64,000 nucleotides of DNA. Origin: VGWB01 sp964480945 (GTDB lineage Bacteria > Bacteroidota > Ignavibacteria > UBA10030). This document shows positions 42,513 through 51,680 of this stretch, piece by piece. The stretch covers positions 23,787 to 87,786 of the forward strand of contig CAYZRX010000008.1 of NCBI GenBank assembly GCA_964480945.1, written 5' to 3'. The position numbers were made by a program, and so were the translations under genes. Position 1 is the first letter of the stretch; each line of letters opens with the position of its first letter. The notes beneath the pieces were generated by a model. The model was not told the origin of the DNA. It was given only the letters and a program-made list of their open reading frames with translations, and did no database searches.

Positions 42513-44585
42513 ATGCATCGCAACCAGCATTTGATCGCCGCCAGCGTACTGTTTGTTTTCATCACCACGGCGCTGATGGCACAAGAGAGTTTCACTTTGA
42601 AGAGCGTCATGAGTTCTCCGTTTCCCTCGGATCTTGCTGTCTCCCCGAGGGGGGAGAAGATCGCCTGGGTTTTCAACGCCGAGGGAAAGAGGAATATCTG
42701 GATCGCCGAGGCGCCGGAGTTCAAGGGACGCCAGCTCACCCGCTACACAGAAGACGATGGCCAAGAAATCACGGACCTTGCGTTTTCGCCTGACGGCCTC
42801 CTCATCGCGTACGTGCGAGGCGGTCCAAAGAACGGTTCTGGTGACTACCCCAACCCGACGAGCGATCCCGAGGGCGTGCGGCAGGAGGTGTGGATTGCGA
42901 GCCTGAGCGACGGAAACACGTGGAAGCTTGCCGAGGGAACCAATCCGTTGTTCTCCCCCTCCGGAGAGATCGTGATCTTCAGCAGGGAAGATCAGCTTTG
43001 GTCGCTCCCCGCAAGCGGCGGCACGGAGCACAAGCTCTTCGAGATTCGAGGCCGGCTCTCCTCCCCCTCTTGGTCACCCGACGGCTCGCAGCTCGCCTTC
43101 GTCTCTGCGCGCGGGGACCACAGCTTCGTTGCGGTCTATGAGCCTCACGCCGACCAGCTGCGTTTCATCGAACCGAGCACCGACAGGGACATCGAGCCGC
43201 GCTGGTCTCCCGATGGAAAACGGATCGCGTTCATCCGCCTCTTCAATGTACGGGACACCTATTCCAAGGACCACGAGCGCGTCACCCCGTGGTCCATTCG
43301 GGTAGCCGATCTTCAGACCGGGCAGCAAAAGGAAGTCTGGAGGTCAGACACAACGGAGATGGGATCGTTCTCGCGTCAGCTCTTTGGCGAGAGCATTCTG
43401 CAGTGGGGATTGGGCGATCGTTTGGTCTTCGGCTCAGAACGCAGCGGTTGGGCGCATCTGTATTCGATCTCCGCGAATGGGGGCGAGATCATGGAGCTCA
43501 CTCCGGGCAACTACGAAGTAGAGAACGTCGCGTGGTCGCCCGACCGCCCTTTCGTGGTTGTTGCCAGCAATGCCGGTGACATCGACCGGCGTCACCTCTG
43601 GAAAGTCGACGTCGCCAGCGGCAAGCGAGAACAAATTACCTCCGGCAACAGCATTGAGATGAGCCCTGCGATCCTGGGCAGAGGCGATCTCATCGCTTTC
43701 GTCCGATCGACAGCCAAGGATCCGCTGGTCCCGTACATCTCGTTGGTGAATGGCTCGAAGATGCGCCAAGTCGCGCCGGACGCCCTTCCTGCTGATTTCC
43801 CTTCGTCCCGGTTGGTGGAGCCTGAGCAAGTCATCTTCAAAGCTGCCGATGGGCTCGAAATCCACGGTCAAGTGTTCAAACCGAAGAACACTTCCGGGCG
43901 ACTTCCGGCGATCATCTTCATGCACGGCGGTCCTCCCCGGCAGATGCTCCTCGGCTGGCACTATATGTATTACTACCATAATGCCTATGCGTTCAACCAG
44001 TATCTTGCTAACCGGGGCTACACGGTCTTGTCGGTCAATTACAGGAGCGGGATTGGCTATGGGCGGACTTTCCGCGAAGCCCAGCATCGCGGCGCCCGAG
44101 GCGCATCAGAGTATCAAGACATCGTCGCAGCGGGCCTCTACCTTCGCTCCCGCGCTGATGTCGACGGCAAACGGATTGGCCTGTGGGGCGGATCGTACGG
44201 CGGGTATCTGACTGCTCTGGGATTGGCTCGCAACTCCGATCTTTTCGCTGCCGGGGTCGATCTCCACGGGGTGCATGATTGGTCGGTGTTCCGACGATTC
44301 AATTTGGGACCACAAGGAGGCGGTGATGCCGTGCGGATCGCCCGCGAATCCTCCCCCGTCGCATCGGTCGATACATGGCGGTCTCCCGTTCTCCTCATCC
44401 ACGGCGACGACGATCGGAACGTCGATTTCAGTCAGACTGTTGATCTCGTACGCCTGCTGCGCGAGCGCGGCGTCACGTTTGAGGAGCTAATATTTCCTGA
44501 CGAGGTGCACGATTTTCTGCTTCACCGCAGCTGGCTCCAAGCATACGAGGCGGCGGACGGATTTTTCCAGAGGTATCTCAAATAG
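42513..44585 (+). CDS. Exported S9-family peptidase (shorter)
   Basis: A 690-residue paralogue-type S9 enzyme. Signal peptide 1-24 (ending LMAQ), propeller with LAVSPRGEKIAW, LAFSPDGLLIAY and WSPDGSQLAFVS repeats, and a hydrolase domain with S561 in GGSYGGY, a DDRNV segment and a closing EVHDFLLH giving the His. Ribosome site GGGAGG precedes the ATG at 42513. It is 102 bp after the longer S9 gene and is clearly not a recent duplicate, as the sequences differ throughout. Together they suggest peptide use as a nutrient. Confidence 0.9.
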   Translation: MHRNQHLIAASVLFVFITTALMAQESFTLKSVMSSPFPSDLAVSPRGEKIAWVFNAEGKRNIWIAEAPEFKGRQLTRYTEDDGQEITDLAFSPDGLLIAYVRGGPKNGSGDYPNPTSDPEGVRQEVWIASLSDGNTWKLAEGTNPLFSPSGEIVIFSREDQLWSLPASGGTEHKLFEIRGRLSSPSWSPDGSQLAFVSARGDHSFVAVYEPHADQLRFIEPSTDRDIEPRWSPDGKRIAFIRLFNVRDTYSKDHERVTPWSIRVADLQTGQQKEVWRSDTTEMGSFSRQLFGESILQWGLGDRLVFGSERSGWAHLYSISANGGEIMELTPGNYEVENVAWSPDRPFVVVASNAGDIDRRHLWKVDVASGKREQITSGNSIEMSPAILGRGDLIAFVRSTAKDPLVPYISLVNGSKMRQVAPDALPADFPSSRLVEPEQVIFKAADGLEIHGQVFKPKNTSGRLPAIIFMHGGPPRQMLLGWHYMYYYHNAYAFNQYLANRGYTVLSVNYRSGIGYGRTFREAQHRGARGASEYQDIVAAGLYLRSRADVDGKRIGLWGGSYGGYLTALGLARNSDLFAAGVDLHGVHDWSVFRRFNLGPQGGGDAVRIARESSPVASVDTWRSPVLLIHGDDDRNVDFSQTVDLVRLLRERGVTFEELIFPDEVHDFLLHRSWLQAYEAADGFFQRYLK

Positions 44586-44603
44586 AATGTGAGAGGAGAA
44601 CGC

Positions 44604-45239
44604 ATGTCTCCAAACGTTCGTGTACGGATGTTCCGTTACCTCTGGATGGCTCTCGCGGCTACAACCGCGGTCATCGCAGGAGCCAGTACCGGACACGCGA
44701 TTTCAAAACCCTTCCTGACCTGTGGAATCTTCATTGGGAAGATTGAAGAGGGAGCCCGCGTGTTCACGCCAACCCGATTCTTGCCGTTCAATCATCCGGA
44801 GGCGCTCGGACACCAGTTCCCCACGGCACTTGAGCTCCACCGGTCGGAATACGACATCCTGGTGTTCATCGGAGAAAAGGTCGGCCTGAAGCTCCAAACA
44901 ACGCTCGAACGGTACCCCATGCAGCCGATTACGGCCTGGAAGTATCCGGATTTCGAGGTTCCTCCGGTGGAAGATGTACGGCGAGCAGACACTCTATCAT
45001 TCGACGCCGAGACGTCCGCCATCCCCGGTCTGCAAGTCGTTGCCTACAAAGATCGCTTTCCACTTTCCTTCATCGTCGACACACGCCGCCTCACGCTTAC
45101 GGAGCGCGGGATGGAGCGCGCGACTGCAATGGGACTTGACCTTACCCGCGCGCAATTCCTTGATGGACTGACTAACGTCGGCTCCCGAATCCCAGCCCAC
45201 GGCACCTGGATAGTCATTTTCCGTTCGAAGAGCAAATGA
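44604..45239 (+). CDS. Exported protein of unknown function
   Basis: A 211-residue protein with a signal peptide (residues 1-38, ending TGHA) and a globular part with no motif I recognise. Cys occurs once, in FLTCGIF. It contains strands around YDILVFIGEKVGL and IPGLQVVAYKD. Ribosome site AGAGGAG precedes ATG 44604. It is 18 bp downstream of the S9 peptidase, so probably in the same unit; a role in the same peptide process is only a guess. Confidence 0.6.
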   Translation: MSPNVRVRMFRYLWMALAATTAVIAGASTGHAISKPFLTCGIFIGKIEEGARVFTPTRFLPFNHPEALGHQFPTALELHRSEYDILVFIGEKVGLKLQTTLERYPMQPITAWKYPDFEVPPVEDVRRADTLSFDAETSAIPGLQVVAYKDRFPLSFIVDTRRLTLTERGMERATAMGLDLTRAQFLDGLTNVGSRIPAHGTWIVIFRSKSK

Positions 45240-45293
45240 TCAACGTGATTCGCCACCGTTCGCATGCCTCGCAAAGCAAAAAGGGACAACTCT

Positions 45294-46520
45294 ATGAAGC
45301 AACGTAAGAATTCCGACGGAACCCTCTCCCTCGCCACCCGTGCAATTCACGGGAGCAAGCTCTACGCGTACAAAGGACCCGTGTCGACGCCGATCTATCA
45401 GACCTCGACGTATCGGTTCGAAACATCCGAAGATGCAATACGGTTCGCCAAGGGTGACCCCAGCGTCTATGTCTACACGCGCTACCACAATCCAACCGTT
45501 CACGATGTGGAGGAGAAGATCGCTTTGATGGAGCGTGGGGAGGCTGCGGCACTCTTTTCATCGGGTATGGCAGCGATCACGACCTCGATCCTCTCCGTGA
45601 CGAAAGCGGGGGATGAGATCATCAGCACCCCGGCGCTCTACGGCGGCACGTATCGATGGTTCCGGGATGAGCTGCCGAAGAATGATATCACGGTGAAGTA
45701 TGTGAGGCCGGATCGTCTCGATGGAATTGAGAAGCTCGCCGGCCGAAGAACGACCATCGTTTATTTCGAGACGCCGACAAACCCGACGCTCGATCTCGTC
45801 GACATCGCAGAGCTGGTCAAGCGAACGCGGGCGGCAGAAAAGAGGATCGGCCGGAAGCTCCTCGTCATGCTCGACAATACGTTCGCCACCATCCTCAACC
45901 AGGACCCGTTCCGATTGGGTGTCGACGTCATCGTCGAAAGCTCCACCAAATACCTCGGCGGCCACAGCGATCTGATCGGCGGTGTGGTCATCGGCGGCAG
46001 CGACTACGTCAAGCAGGTGAAAGGGCTGGCAAAACACCACGGCGGGTGCGCCGATCCGTTTGCGGCGTACCTGCTCTCGCGAAGTTTGAAGACGTTCGAG
46101 CTTCGCGTGCGCAGGCAAAATGAAAACGCTCTCGCCCTGGCGACAGCCCTCGAGAAACACAAGAAGATCAACCGCGTCCTCTATCCCGGGCTCCCCTCTT
46201 TCCCGAAATACCAGCTGGCGAAAAAACAGATGTCAGGATTTGGCGGGATGGTAACAATCGAAGTCAAGCCCTCGAAGGGGCGGGCGCCCGTGGAGGCCGC
46301 CGTTCGGGTGTGCGACAATCTGAAGATTGCAGTGAACGCCATGTCACTGGGCGGCGTGGAAACGCTAGTCAGCATTCCCGTCTATTCTTCCCACATTTTC
46401 CTCTCCGATGAGGAATTGAAGAAGCATGGCGTCACGCCGGGGATGATCCGGATCTCAGTGGGGGTGGAGGGAATTGAGGATTTGATCGGGGATTTTGAGC
46501 AGGCGCTTGCGTTCGCGTAG
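45294..46520 (+). CDS. Trans-sulfuration PLP enzyme (methionine gamma-lyase / cystathionine synthase type)
   Basis: A 408-residue Cys/Met-metabolism PLP enzyme. It has the family order TRAIHGSKLYAYKGPVSTPIYQTSTYRF, YTRYHNPT, ALFSSGMAAITT, the PLP lysine in SSTKYLGGHSD and the substrate-binding SLGGVETLVSIPVYSSH. Reactions in this family include cystathionine gamma-synthase, gamma-lyase and methionine gamma-lyase; the sequence does not let me choose. ATG 45294 follows an AAAGGG; 45264 is an alternative. It ends in a bidirectional terminator with the anti-sigma gene. Confidence 0.9.
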   Translation: MKQRKNSDGTLSLATRAIHGSKLYAYKGPVSTPIYQTSTYRFETSEDAIRFAKGDPSVYVYTRYHNPTVHDVEEKIALMERGEAAALFSSGMAAITTSILSVTKAGDEIISTPALYGGTYRWFRDELPKNDITVKYVRPDRLDGIEKLAGRRTTIVYFETPTNPTLDLVDIAELVKRTRAAEKRIGRKLLVMLDNTFATILNQDPFRLGVDVIVESSTKYLGGHSDLIGGVVIGGSDYVKQVKGLAKHHGGCADPFAAYLLSRSLKTFELRVRRQNENALALATALEKHKKINRVLYPGLPSFPKYQLAKKQMSGFGGMVTIEVKPSKGRAPVEAAVRVCDNLKIAVNAMSLGGVETLVSIPVYSSHIFLSDEELKKHGVTPGMIRISVGVEGIEDLIGDFEQALAFA

Positions 46521-46522
46521 TG

Positions 46523-46570
46523 AGACTCCCGAAATCAACTGCGCCTCCCAAAGGGAGATTTCGGGAGTCT
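46523..46570. terminator. Bidirectional terminator between convergent genes
   Basis: A perfect 14-bp stem (AGACTCCCGAAATC and its complement) with a 20-nt loop that itself holds a CTCCC/GGGAG pair. It starts 3 bp after the stop of the PLP enzyme, and its right arm overlaps the stop codon of the minus-strand anti-sigma gene. T tracts are short, so it may act chiefly as an RNA 3'-end stabiliser. Confidence 0.65.
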
Positions 46571-47384
46571 ACCTGGAGCGGAGGTAGGCCGGACCCGTTG
46601 GCTGTTGCGCGCCTCCTTTGGCCTCAAGCGTCACAAAGAATCCTTGAACTTCTTGCTTCTGACCAACACTGGCGTCCAGGATTTTGAAGAAGTTTTGTTT
46701 CTCCCGTTCATTCGTGATCGCAAAGACTCCCAGGCTCATCGACCTGCCGCCTTTTGTTTCCCAGAGCTGATAGTCCTTTTCCACCGGCGCTATCGGGAGG
46801 TTGGTCGCCTGCAGCAGCAAGCTCTTCTTCTCGGGATCCCACAGGATCTTTCCGTATGCCGTCGAGCTCGGCTCAAGCCCGCTCATCGCCGCAACCTCGA
46901 CGTGCTCCGATTGCAGGATTGCCAGAATCTCACCCTGTCGCTGCATTTCAGTCTGCAACTCGTTGAGCCTTCGCTCCTGCCTCCCGACCGTCCCCACGAG
47001 ATCATTGACGTAGAAAGCGAGGACGAGGATGATGAGAATCGACAGTGCAGCGAACATGTATCTTGATGACGGTCGCTTCAAGCGCGCTGGCGCTGCCGGA
47101 GCCGAAGGCTGCCGCTCCACCGATTTCCGATCCTCCGGCCTGATCCGTTTGCCGACGGAGAGTCGGGACATCAATTGCTTCTTTATCTGCGGGGGCGGCT
47201 CCTGTTGCTTCAGGAGCAGCGGCATGAGAGCCATCGCTTCGTGCAGCTCCGCGACTTCCTTGATGCACAACGAGCACCCGGTCGCAAGGTGCGCTTCGAA
47301 TTGCTTGCGATTGCCCGGATTGAGCCGGCCGAAGACATAGGGGATACACAGCTCCAAGTATTTGTGGCGTTCGTCTGTTTTCAC
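46569..47384 (-). CDS. RskA-type anti-sigma factor
   Basis: A 271-residue membrane protein: N-terminal anti-sigma domain with H-x-n-C-x2-C (HLATGCSLC near residue 32), a transmembrane helix at about 110-128 (MFAALSILIILVLAFYV), a short coiled coil (RRLNELQTEMQRQGEILAIL) and an anti-sigma-K domain (ILWDPEKKSLLLQATNLPIAP, YQLWETKGGRSMSLGVF). This architecture is RskA. It overlaps the sigma gene upstream by 4 bp, the normal sigK/rskA arrangement, and would sequester the sigma factor at the membrane. Confidence 0.88.
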   Translation of the reverse strand: MKTDERHKYLELCIPYVFGRLNPGNRKQFEAHLATGCSLCIKEVAELHEAMALMPLLLKQQEPPPQIKKQLMSRLSVGKRIRPEDRKSVERQPSAPAAPARLKRPSSRYMFAALSILIILVLAFYVNDLVGTVGRQERRLNELQTEMQRQGEILAILQSEHVEVAAMSGLEPSSTAYGKILWDPEKKSLLLQATNLPIAPVEKDYQLWETKGGRSMSLGVFAITNEREKQNFFKILDASVGQKQEVQGFFVTLEAKGGAQQPTGPAYLRSR

Positions 47385-48007
47385 GCCTGTTCCCCCGCGC
47401 TCTTTGCCGTCTGTCGCAGCCTCTGAATCCCTTTGCGCATTTTCGATTTCACCGTGCCGAGGGCCATCCTCATGATCCGCGTAATATCGGACTGGCTGAT
47501 TCCCTCGAAGTAGCTCAACTCCAGAATTCGAAGTTCCGGCTTCGGAACCGACTTCAGCATGTTTCGGCTCGCGGCTGTATATTCTTTCAGAACGAGGATA
47601 TTCTCTGCATCAAATCGCGGCACTTGCTCCGGCGCTGCTCGTGGCGTGCTTCCCTCTCCTTCCCTTGACCTCCCCTTCTGCGCCCCTACGCGCATCCGGT
47701 CGAGAGCCTTATTACGACACACCGCGACGATCCAGGAGTAGACCGATCCCCGCTCACCGATGTACCTTCCCGCTCTTTCCCAGACATGGACGAATACTTC
47801 CTGAACGAGCTCACCCGCTCCTTCAGGCGACCCAACCATGCGCAGTGCGAGGGGGTAAACAACAGGGGAGTAGCGCGCGTACAGCTGCGCCAGGGCCTCT
47901 TGGTCATGACGCTGCATCCGCTTCAGCAGCTCGATGTCCCGTTTATTGTTCTCGGCGAGTGTCACAAGAGTGTCGGCTCCGCGAATTCTTGTGGAATGGT
48001 CCTTCAA
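47381..48007 (-). CDS. ECF sigma factor, SigK-like
   Basis: A 208-residue ECF sigma factor with region 2 (DQEALAQLYARYSPVVYPLALRMVG, ELVQEVFVHVWERAGRY, VYSWIVAVCRNKALDRMR) and region 4 (PKPELRILELSYFEGISQSDITRIMRMALGTVKSKMRKGIQRL). The linker is basic and Arg/Pro-rich. Coupling to the RskA-type gene by a 4-bp overlap supports the SigK assignment. Its promoters and regulon are not visible here. This is the second ECF pair in the window. Confidence 0.9.
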   Translation of the reverse strand: MKDHSTRIRGADTLVTLAENNKRDIELLKRMQRHDQEALAQLYARYSPVVYPLALRMVGSPEGAGELVQEVFVHVWERAGRYIGERGSVYSWIVAVCRNKALDRMRVGAQKGRSREGEGSTPRAAPEQVPRFDAENILVLKEYTAASRNMLKSVPKPELRILELSYFEGISQSDITRIMRMALGTVKSKMRKGIQRLRQTAKSAGEQA

Positions 48008-48108
48008 CTCCGCTCATTGATCTTGCAAGACTCGAGGAATCTACACAGAACCGTGGGCAAAATCAATGCGGATTCTCAATGAATTTCAACAAACGTTGTG
48101 TCGCTCGG

Positions 48109-48813
48109 TCACGGCGCCGCCGGAGGCTCACCGGAGGCCGCAACGTTGTGTTGTTTCATGAGGTTTTCCAGCGCTTCGACCTGCTCGGTGCCGACGGCTA
48201 TCGTGACGGTTCTTAGCAGTGCTACGGGACTTTGCTTCTGAAGAATCAACGTCACCCATTTCCCTTTTTGTCCCTCCCATGCATAGCTTTCGATCCTTTC
48301 CCACGGAATCAAGCCCGTTCCGTGGAAAATGCCCTTCTGCCGCACATTCCGGCGGAGAATGCCCTGAATGAAGACCGCAAACGCCACCGACAGCTCGAGG
48401 ACTTCGAACGAGATATCGTCGATCGCCCAACCCAAGGTGTTGATCTCCTTGACTCCATCGATGATCGCGTTCGCCGCCAGCGCAGCAGCCACAATCATCT
48501 CGATGGCAAACTCGGATGCCGGGACGCGGCCAAGGTCCAACACGATCGCGCCGCTGCGGGTCCAGTGCCGGAGCATGGAAAACCCGCGATACAGAACGAT
48601 GAAGCAACCGAGGATCGCGAGCAGGACGTTCGGAAATCTTTCAGACCAATGATACAGGTCCTCGAGTACCAACGCGGTCATCGCGATGACAATGAAGAAT
48701 CCAAGGGCCACAAAGATCTGCTTGTAGGCAACTTTCAACTTGCTTCGTTTGGAGAGCCCAACACCGATCAGAACAACCGCAAAGAGGTACCCTACGACCC
48801 AGACCAGTCTCAT
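48109..48813 (-). CDS. Membrane protein of unknown function with C-terminal PH-like domain
   Basis: A 234-residue protein with about four to five hydrophobic helices (residues about 4-22, 33-50, 62-77, 104-120, 138-152), then a soluble tail beginning GIFHGTGLIPWERIESYAWEGQKGKWVTLILQ. That segment recalls the DUF5673/PH-like domains that read the membrane surface. It is 33 bp downstream of rqcH on the same strand and might be co-transcribed with it. No enzymatic motif is seen. Confidence 0.6.
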   Translation of the reverse strand: MRLVWVVGYLFAVVLIGVGLSKRSKLKVAYKQIFVALGFFIVIAMTALVLEDLYHWSERFPNVLLAILGCFIVLYRGFSMLRHWTRSGAIVLDLGRVPASEFAIEMIVAAALAANAIIDGVKEINTLGWAIDDISFEVLELSVAFAVFIQGILRRNVRQKGIFHGTGLIPWERIESYAWEGQKGKWVTLILQKQSPVALLRTVTIAVGTEQVEALENLMKQHNVAASGEPPAAP

Positions 48814-48846
48814 AATCGCCTCCCTTTTTCGTCTCCGTTCATGATT

Positions 48847-50538
48847 TCATTGATGATCCAGAACCGGCAATCTTGGCTCGACGAAAAGGAGCTTTTCTCG
48901 CTCGATCGTCACGCTGCCGGGCTCCGCTCCTCTCGGCTTCCGGACGTATTTTCTTTCCGTAACAGCAACCGGGACGTGCTTCGCGCCCTTCATCTTGCTG
49001 TAGTAAGCCGCGATCCCTGCAGCTTCGTGGATCGCCTGCTTGCTCGGCTCTCCTTTGCCCGTTCCCATCCTGAGGATGACATGAGAGCCGCTCGAACCGC
49101 GAGCATGGAACCACAGGTCGTTCGGCTTGGCATATTTCATCGTCAGCAGATCGTTGTTCTCACTGCTTTTTCCGACCCACACCTCAAATCCCCCCGTGAC
49201 GGTGAACGCGCGGAAGGGAATCTGCTCCCGCCCTGCATCCGGCCCGGGCCCGGCAACTCGATAGCCGACCTGAGCCAGCCGTTCCTTGTTCTCAGCGACA
49301 AAGTCCCCGAACTGCTCCATCGTCTCAACCGGTGTAAGCCGATCGAGCAATTCCCGCAGAATCTCCCACTTCTCCCGGACCGCGTCTTGCCGGTCGAGCT
49401 TCTCTCCAACGCTCGCGCGCGCCTTCTTTGCCTTGTCGAAATATCGTTCGGCATTTTGCGCCGGTGTGAGTCTCGGTTCAAGTGGTATGTTGACATTCAC
49501 ACGCTTGAGGTCGAACACATTCTCGATTTCCGTTTGCCTCATCCCCTTCGTCAGCAGATGGAGGTTCGCCATGAGAAGCTTCCCGAACTCCTCGTACTGG
49601 GCTGCGCGTTGAAGCAGCTGCGTTTCTTCGACGATTTTTGAAAGCGTACGCTCGGCACGCTCAATCCCTTGTGCAAGAAAGCGTTGAAGAGCCTCCTTCT
49701 CCACCAGCAACAAATGTCGCCGTCTGGACCTCCCGATGAATGCCCTGATCGCGTCCTGAATGGAATCAAACGTCTCCGCCTCAGTACCGCGCAGATGGTC
49801 AAGATCGATAATGGAGAAGACAATCGGTCGCGAATCCTGGCGATAGATGCGAGGTGTCGGCGATTCCCCTAATTGCGTGATCAGCTTGACGAGCGCCGCG
49901 TACAGCCGTGAGCGGTCTGCCTCGGTGAGCTCTGCGACAAGTTGCCCTTCACGGAGTCCCGCCCGATGGAAAGCCTCACGTATGAGCAGGCTGCCGAAGA
50001 AGGGCAGCAGCTTCTTGATGGCAGCAGAGAGCATGATCGTGCCGATCGCCTGGAGGTTGGCGTTAAAGCGCTCAAAGCTCTCCATGGCATCCGACGGCTC
50101 AAGCCGCCGTGCGTGGTGTACCGTTCCGACAACTTCCTTCGAATGGAGAAAAGCATCGATCACGCGATTTGCTTTGTTCACCAACAATGCATTTGCCTTC
50201 GAGCCGAACAGCTGCAGAACCAACCGCAGATCTCCGCTACAGCGAATCACGATCTCTCGGTCCAACGGTTGAATGCCCACATCCTCGATGGTTGCGCCCC
50301 AGAGTCGCTCGAACACATCAACGGAATTCTTCTTAGCCCGTTGAGCCTCGCCGCGGAGAAAGAGAGAATTCAACGAGGGCTCGCAAGAGAGTACGACAGC
50401 GTGATTTCGGTCCTCTGCGCGACATGAAATCACCAGTTCATTCTTGCTTTGACAGAAGATCTCTGTGATCCGGGAGCGCGAAAGCGTGCGATTCAGATCG
50501 AGAGCAACATGCCGTAACGTATAGTAATTGCCAACCAT
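48847..50538 (-). CDS. rqcH: RqcH/NEMF-family ribosome quality-control protein
   Basis: A 563-residue protein of the NFACT/FbpA family. The N-domain (residues 1-180: VVLSCEPSLNSLFL, LVLQLFGSKANALLVNKANRVIDA), a helix-hairpin-helix and coiled-coil middle (about 290-420, RYFDKAKKARASVGEKLDRQDAVREKWEIL) and the NFACT-R domain near the end (VGKSSENNDLLTMKYAKPNDLWFHARGSSGSHV) are all present. RqcH binds stalled 50S subunits and adds alanine tails to nascent chains. It is divergently arranged to yicC across a 173-bp spacer holding DnaA-box-like sites. Confidence 0.9.
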   Translation of the reverse strand: MVGNYYTLRHVALDLNRTLSRSRITEIFCQSKNELVISCRAEDRNHAVVLSCEPSLNSLFLRGEAQRAKKNSVDVFERLWGATIEDVGIQPLDREIVIRCSGDLRLVLQLFGSKANALLVNKANRVIDAFLHSKEVVGTVHHARRLEPSDAMESFERFNANLQAIGTIMLSAAIKKLLPFFGSLLIREAFHRAGLREGQLVAELTEADRSRLYAALVKLITQLGESPTPRIYRQDSRPIVFSIIDLDHLRGTEAETFDSIQDAIRAFIGRSRRRHLLLVEKEALQRFLAQGIERAERTLSKIVEETQLLQRAAQYEEFGKLLMANLHLLTKGMRQTEIENVFDLKRVNVNIPLEPRLTPAQNAERYFDKAKKARASVGEKLDRQDAVREKWEILRELLDRLTPVETMEQFGDFVAENKERLAQVGYRVAGPGPDAGREQIPFRAFTVTGGFEVWVGKSSENNDLLTMKYAKPNDLWFHARGSSGSHVILRMGTGKGEPSKQAIHEAAGIAAYYSKMKGAKHVPVAVTERKYVRKPRGAEPGSVTIEREKLLFVEPRLPVLDHQ

Positions 50539-50541
50539 TGC

Positions 50542-50625
50542 TTATCCACAATTCACGAAAAGGTTGAGAAAAATCAGGGCAAAATCAATTTATTGACCGT
50601 ACACAGTGGAAAACCGTGTGGATAG
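50542..50625. promoter_or_regulatory. Cluster of DnaA-box-like sites between rqcH and yicC
   Basis: A perfect TTATCCACA is at 50542-50550 on the plus strand. On the minus strand, 50617-50625 (TGTGGATAG) matches eight of nine bases and 50605-50613 (AGTGGAAAA) matches eight of nine of the TTTTCCACA variant. The surrounding spacer is AT-rich. They may bind DnaA to regulate the flanking genes; a replication origin is less likely, since no dnaA or dnaN is present in the window. Confidence 0.4.
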
Positions 50626-50711
50626 AGTGTGTGAAACTATTTCTTGCCCACCTCTCAAAATTTCCGTAAATTTCCGTCGAAACTGGAAAAATCGCAGGGA
50701 ATGGAGCCAAC

Positions 50712-51593
50712 GTGATCGCTAGTATGACCGGTTTTGGTCGCGCGGAGGCCTCGAAGAACGGCATCAGCGCAACTGTGGAAATTCGTGGTGTCAACAGCCG
50801 GTACCTTGACATCACGACACGATTGCCCCGTACCCTCTCCCAGCGTGAGAAGGATGTCAAGGAGATTGTCCGATCCTACGTAAGCCGCGGCAGTATGACC
50901 ATCGGAGTGACTCTGGAAGAGGACTCAGACGGACCCCTGGCGGTATCGGTCAACAAGCCGGCGGCACGGGCATACATGAAGCTGCTGACCGAGTTGCGGA
51001 AAGCGGCAAAAATACGCGAAACCGTCAAGCTTGAGCACCTGTTGAAATTCTCGGAGGTTCTTGAGGTCCCGCACGATACGGAGTCCGATGAGGAGCGGTG
51101 GAGCGTTGTGAGTGGGGTCTTGCGTGCTGCGTTGGAGGACTTCGGCGCGATGAGGCGAAAAGAGGGCCAGGAGCTCGCGAGCGATCTCAAGCCCCGGATC
51201 GAGTGGCTGAATGAAACTGTTGCGACCATCGAGCGGCTTTCCACAGCGCGGATCCCCGCGGAGCGAAAGCGGTTGAATGAGCGAATCTCTCAACTCCTCG
51301 AAGACAAGACCATTATCGATCAGAACCGGCTGGAGCTGGAGATTGCCCTGCTGGCCGACAAGCTTGATGTTACAGAGGAGTGCGTCCGGTTCCGAAGCCA
51401 TAACAAGTTCTTTCTCGAGGCCGTTGCGTCCGAAGAGTCGGCCGGACGGAGGCTGAATTTCCTTGTGCAAGAGATGAACCGGGAGGCCAACACGATCGGT
51501 TCAAAGACGAATGACGCCGAGATCGCGCATCTGGTTGTCCGCATCAAGGAAGAACTGGAGAAGATCCGGGAGCAGCTGCAAAATGTGGAGTGA
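50712..51593 (+). CDS. yicC: YicC/YloC-family endoribonuclease
   Basis: A 293-residue protein opening with the diagnostic MIASMTGFGRAE from a GTG start, then the VEIRGVNSRYLD motif and the C-terminal domain with ECVRFRSHNKFFLEAV and GRRLNFLVQEMNREANTIGSK. YicC-type proteins are RNA endonucleases that shorten mRNA and small RNAs. It is the first gene of a conserved series with gmk, rpoZ and coaBC, an order common in Bacteroidota-related genomes. The C-terminal E/K-rich helix is standard. Confidence 0.93.
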   Translation: MIASMTGFGRAEASKNGISATVEIRGVNSRYLDITTRLPRTLSQREKDVKEIVRSYVSRGSMTIGVTLEEDSDGPLAVSVNKPAARAYMKLLTELRKAAKIRETVKLEHLLKFSEVLEVPHDTESDEERWSVVSGVLRAALEDFGAMRRKEGQELASDLKPRIEWLNETVATIERLSTARIPAERKRLNERISQLLEDKTIIDQNRLELEIALLADKLDVTEECVRFRSHNKFFLEAVASEESAGRRLNFLVQEMNREANTIGSKTNDAEIAHLVVRIKEELEKIREQLQNVE

Positions 51594-51680
51594 AGGAATT
51601 TGGCCATCGGCTCATCGAACCGTTGGACTTCTCCACAATGACTCAACGATCCGACGGCCCGACGAGTCGATGGTTCCGGC

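Noticed and set aside
48232..49641. 469-residue plus-strand frame across the membrane protein and rqcH
   Set aside because: It runs antisense to two genes, one of them clearly rqcH, and its composition (His/Arg/Asp-rich, no hydrophobic core) is that of a shadow frame.
50539..50711. DnaA-box cluster considered as the replication origin
   Set aside because: No dnaA, dnaN or other usual origin genes flank it and only three box-like sites are seen; a regulatory role is more economical.
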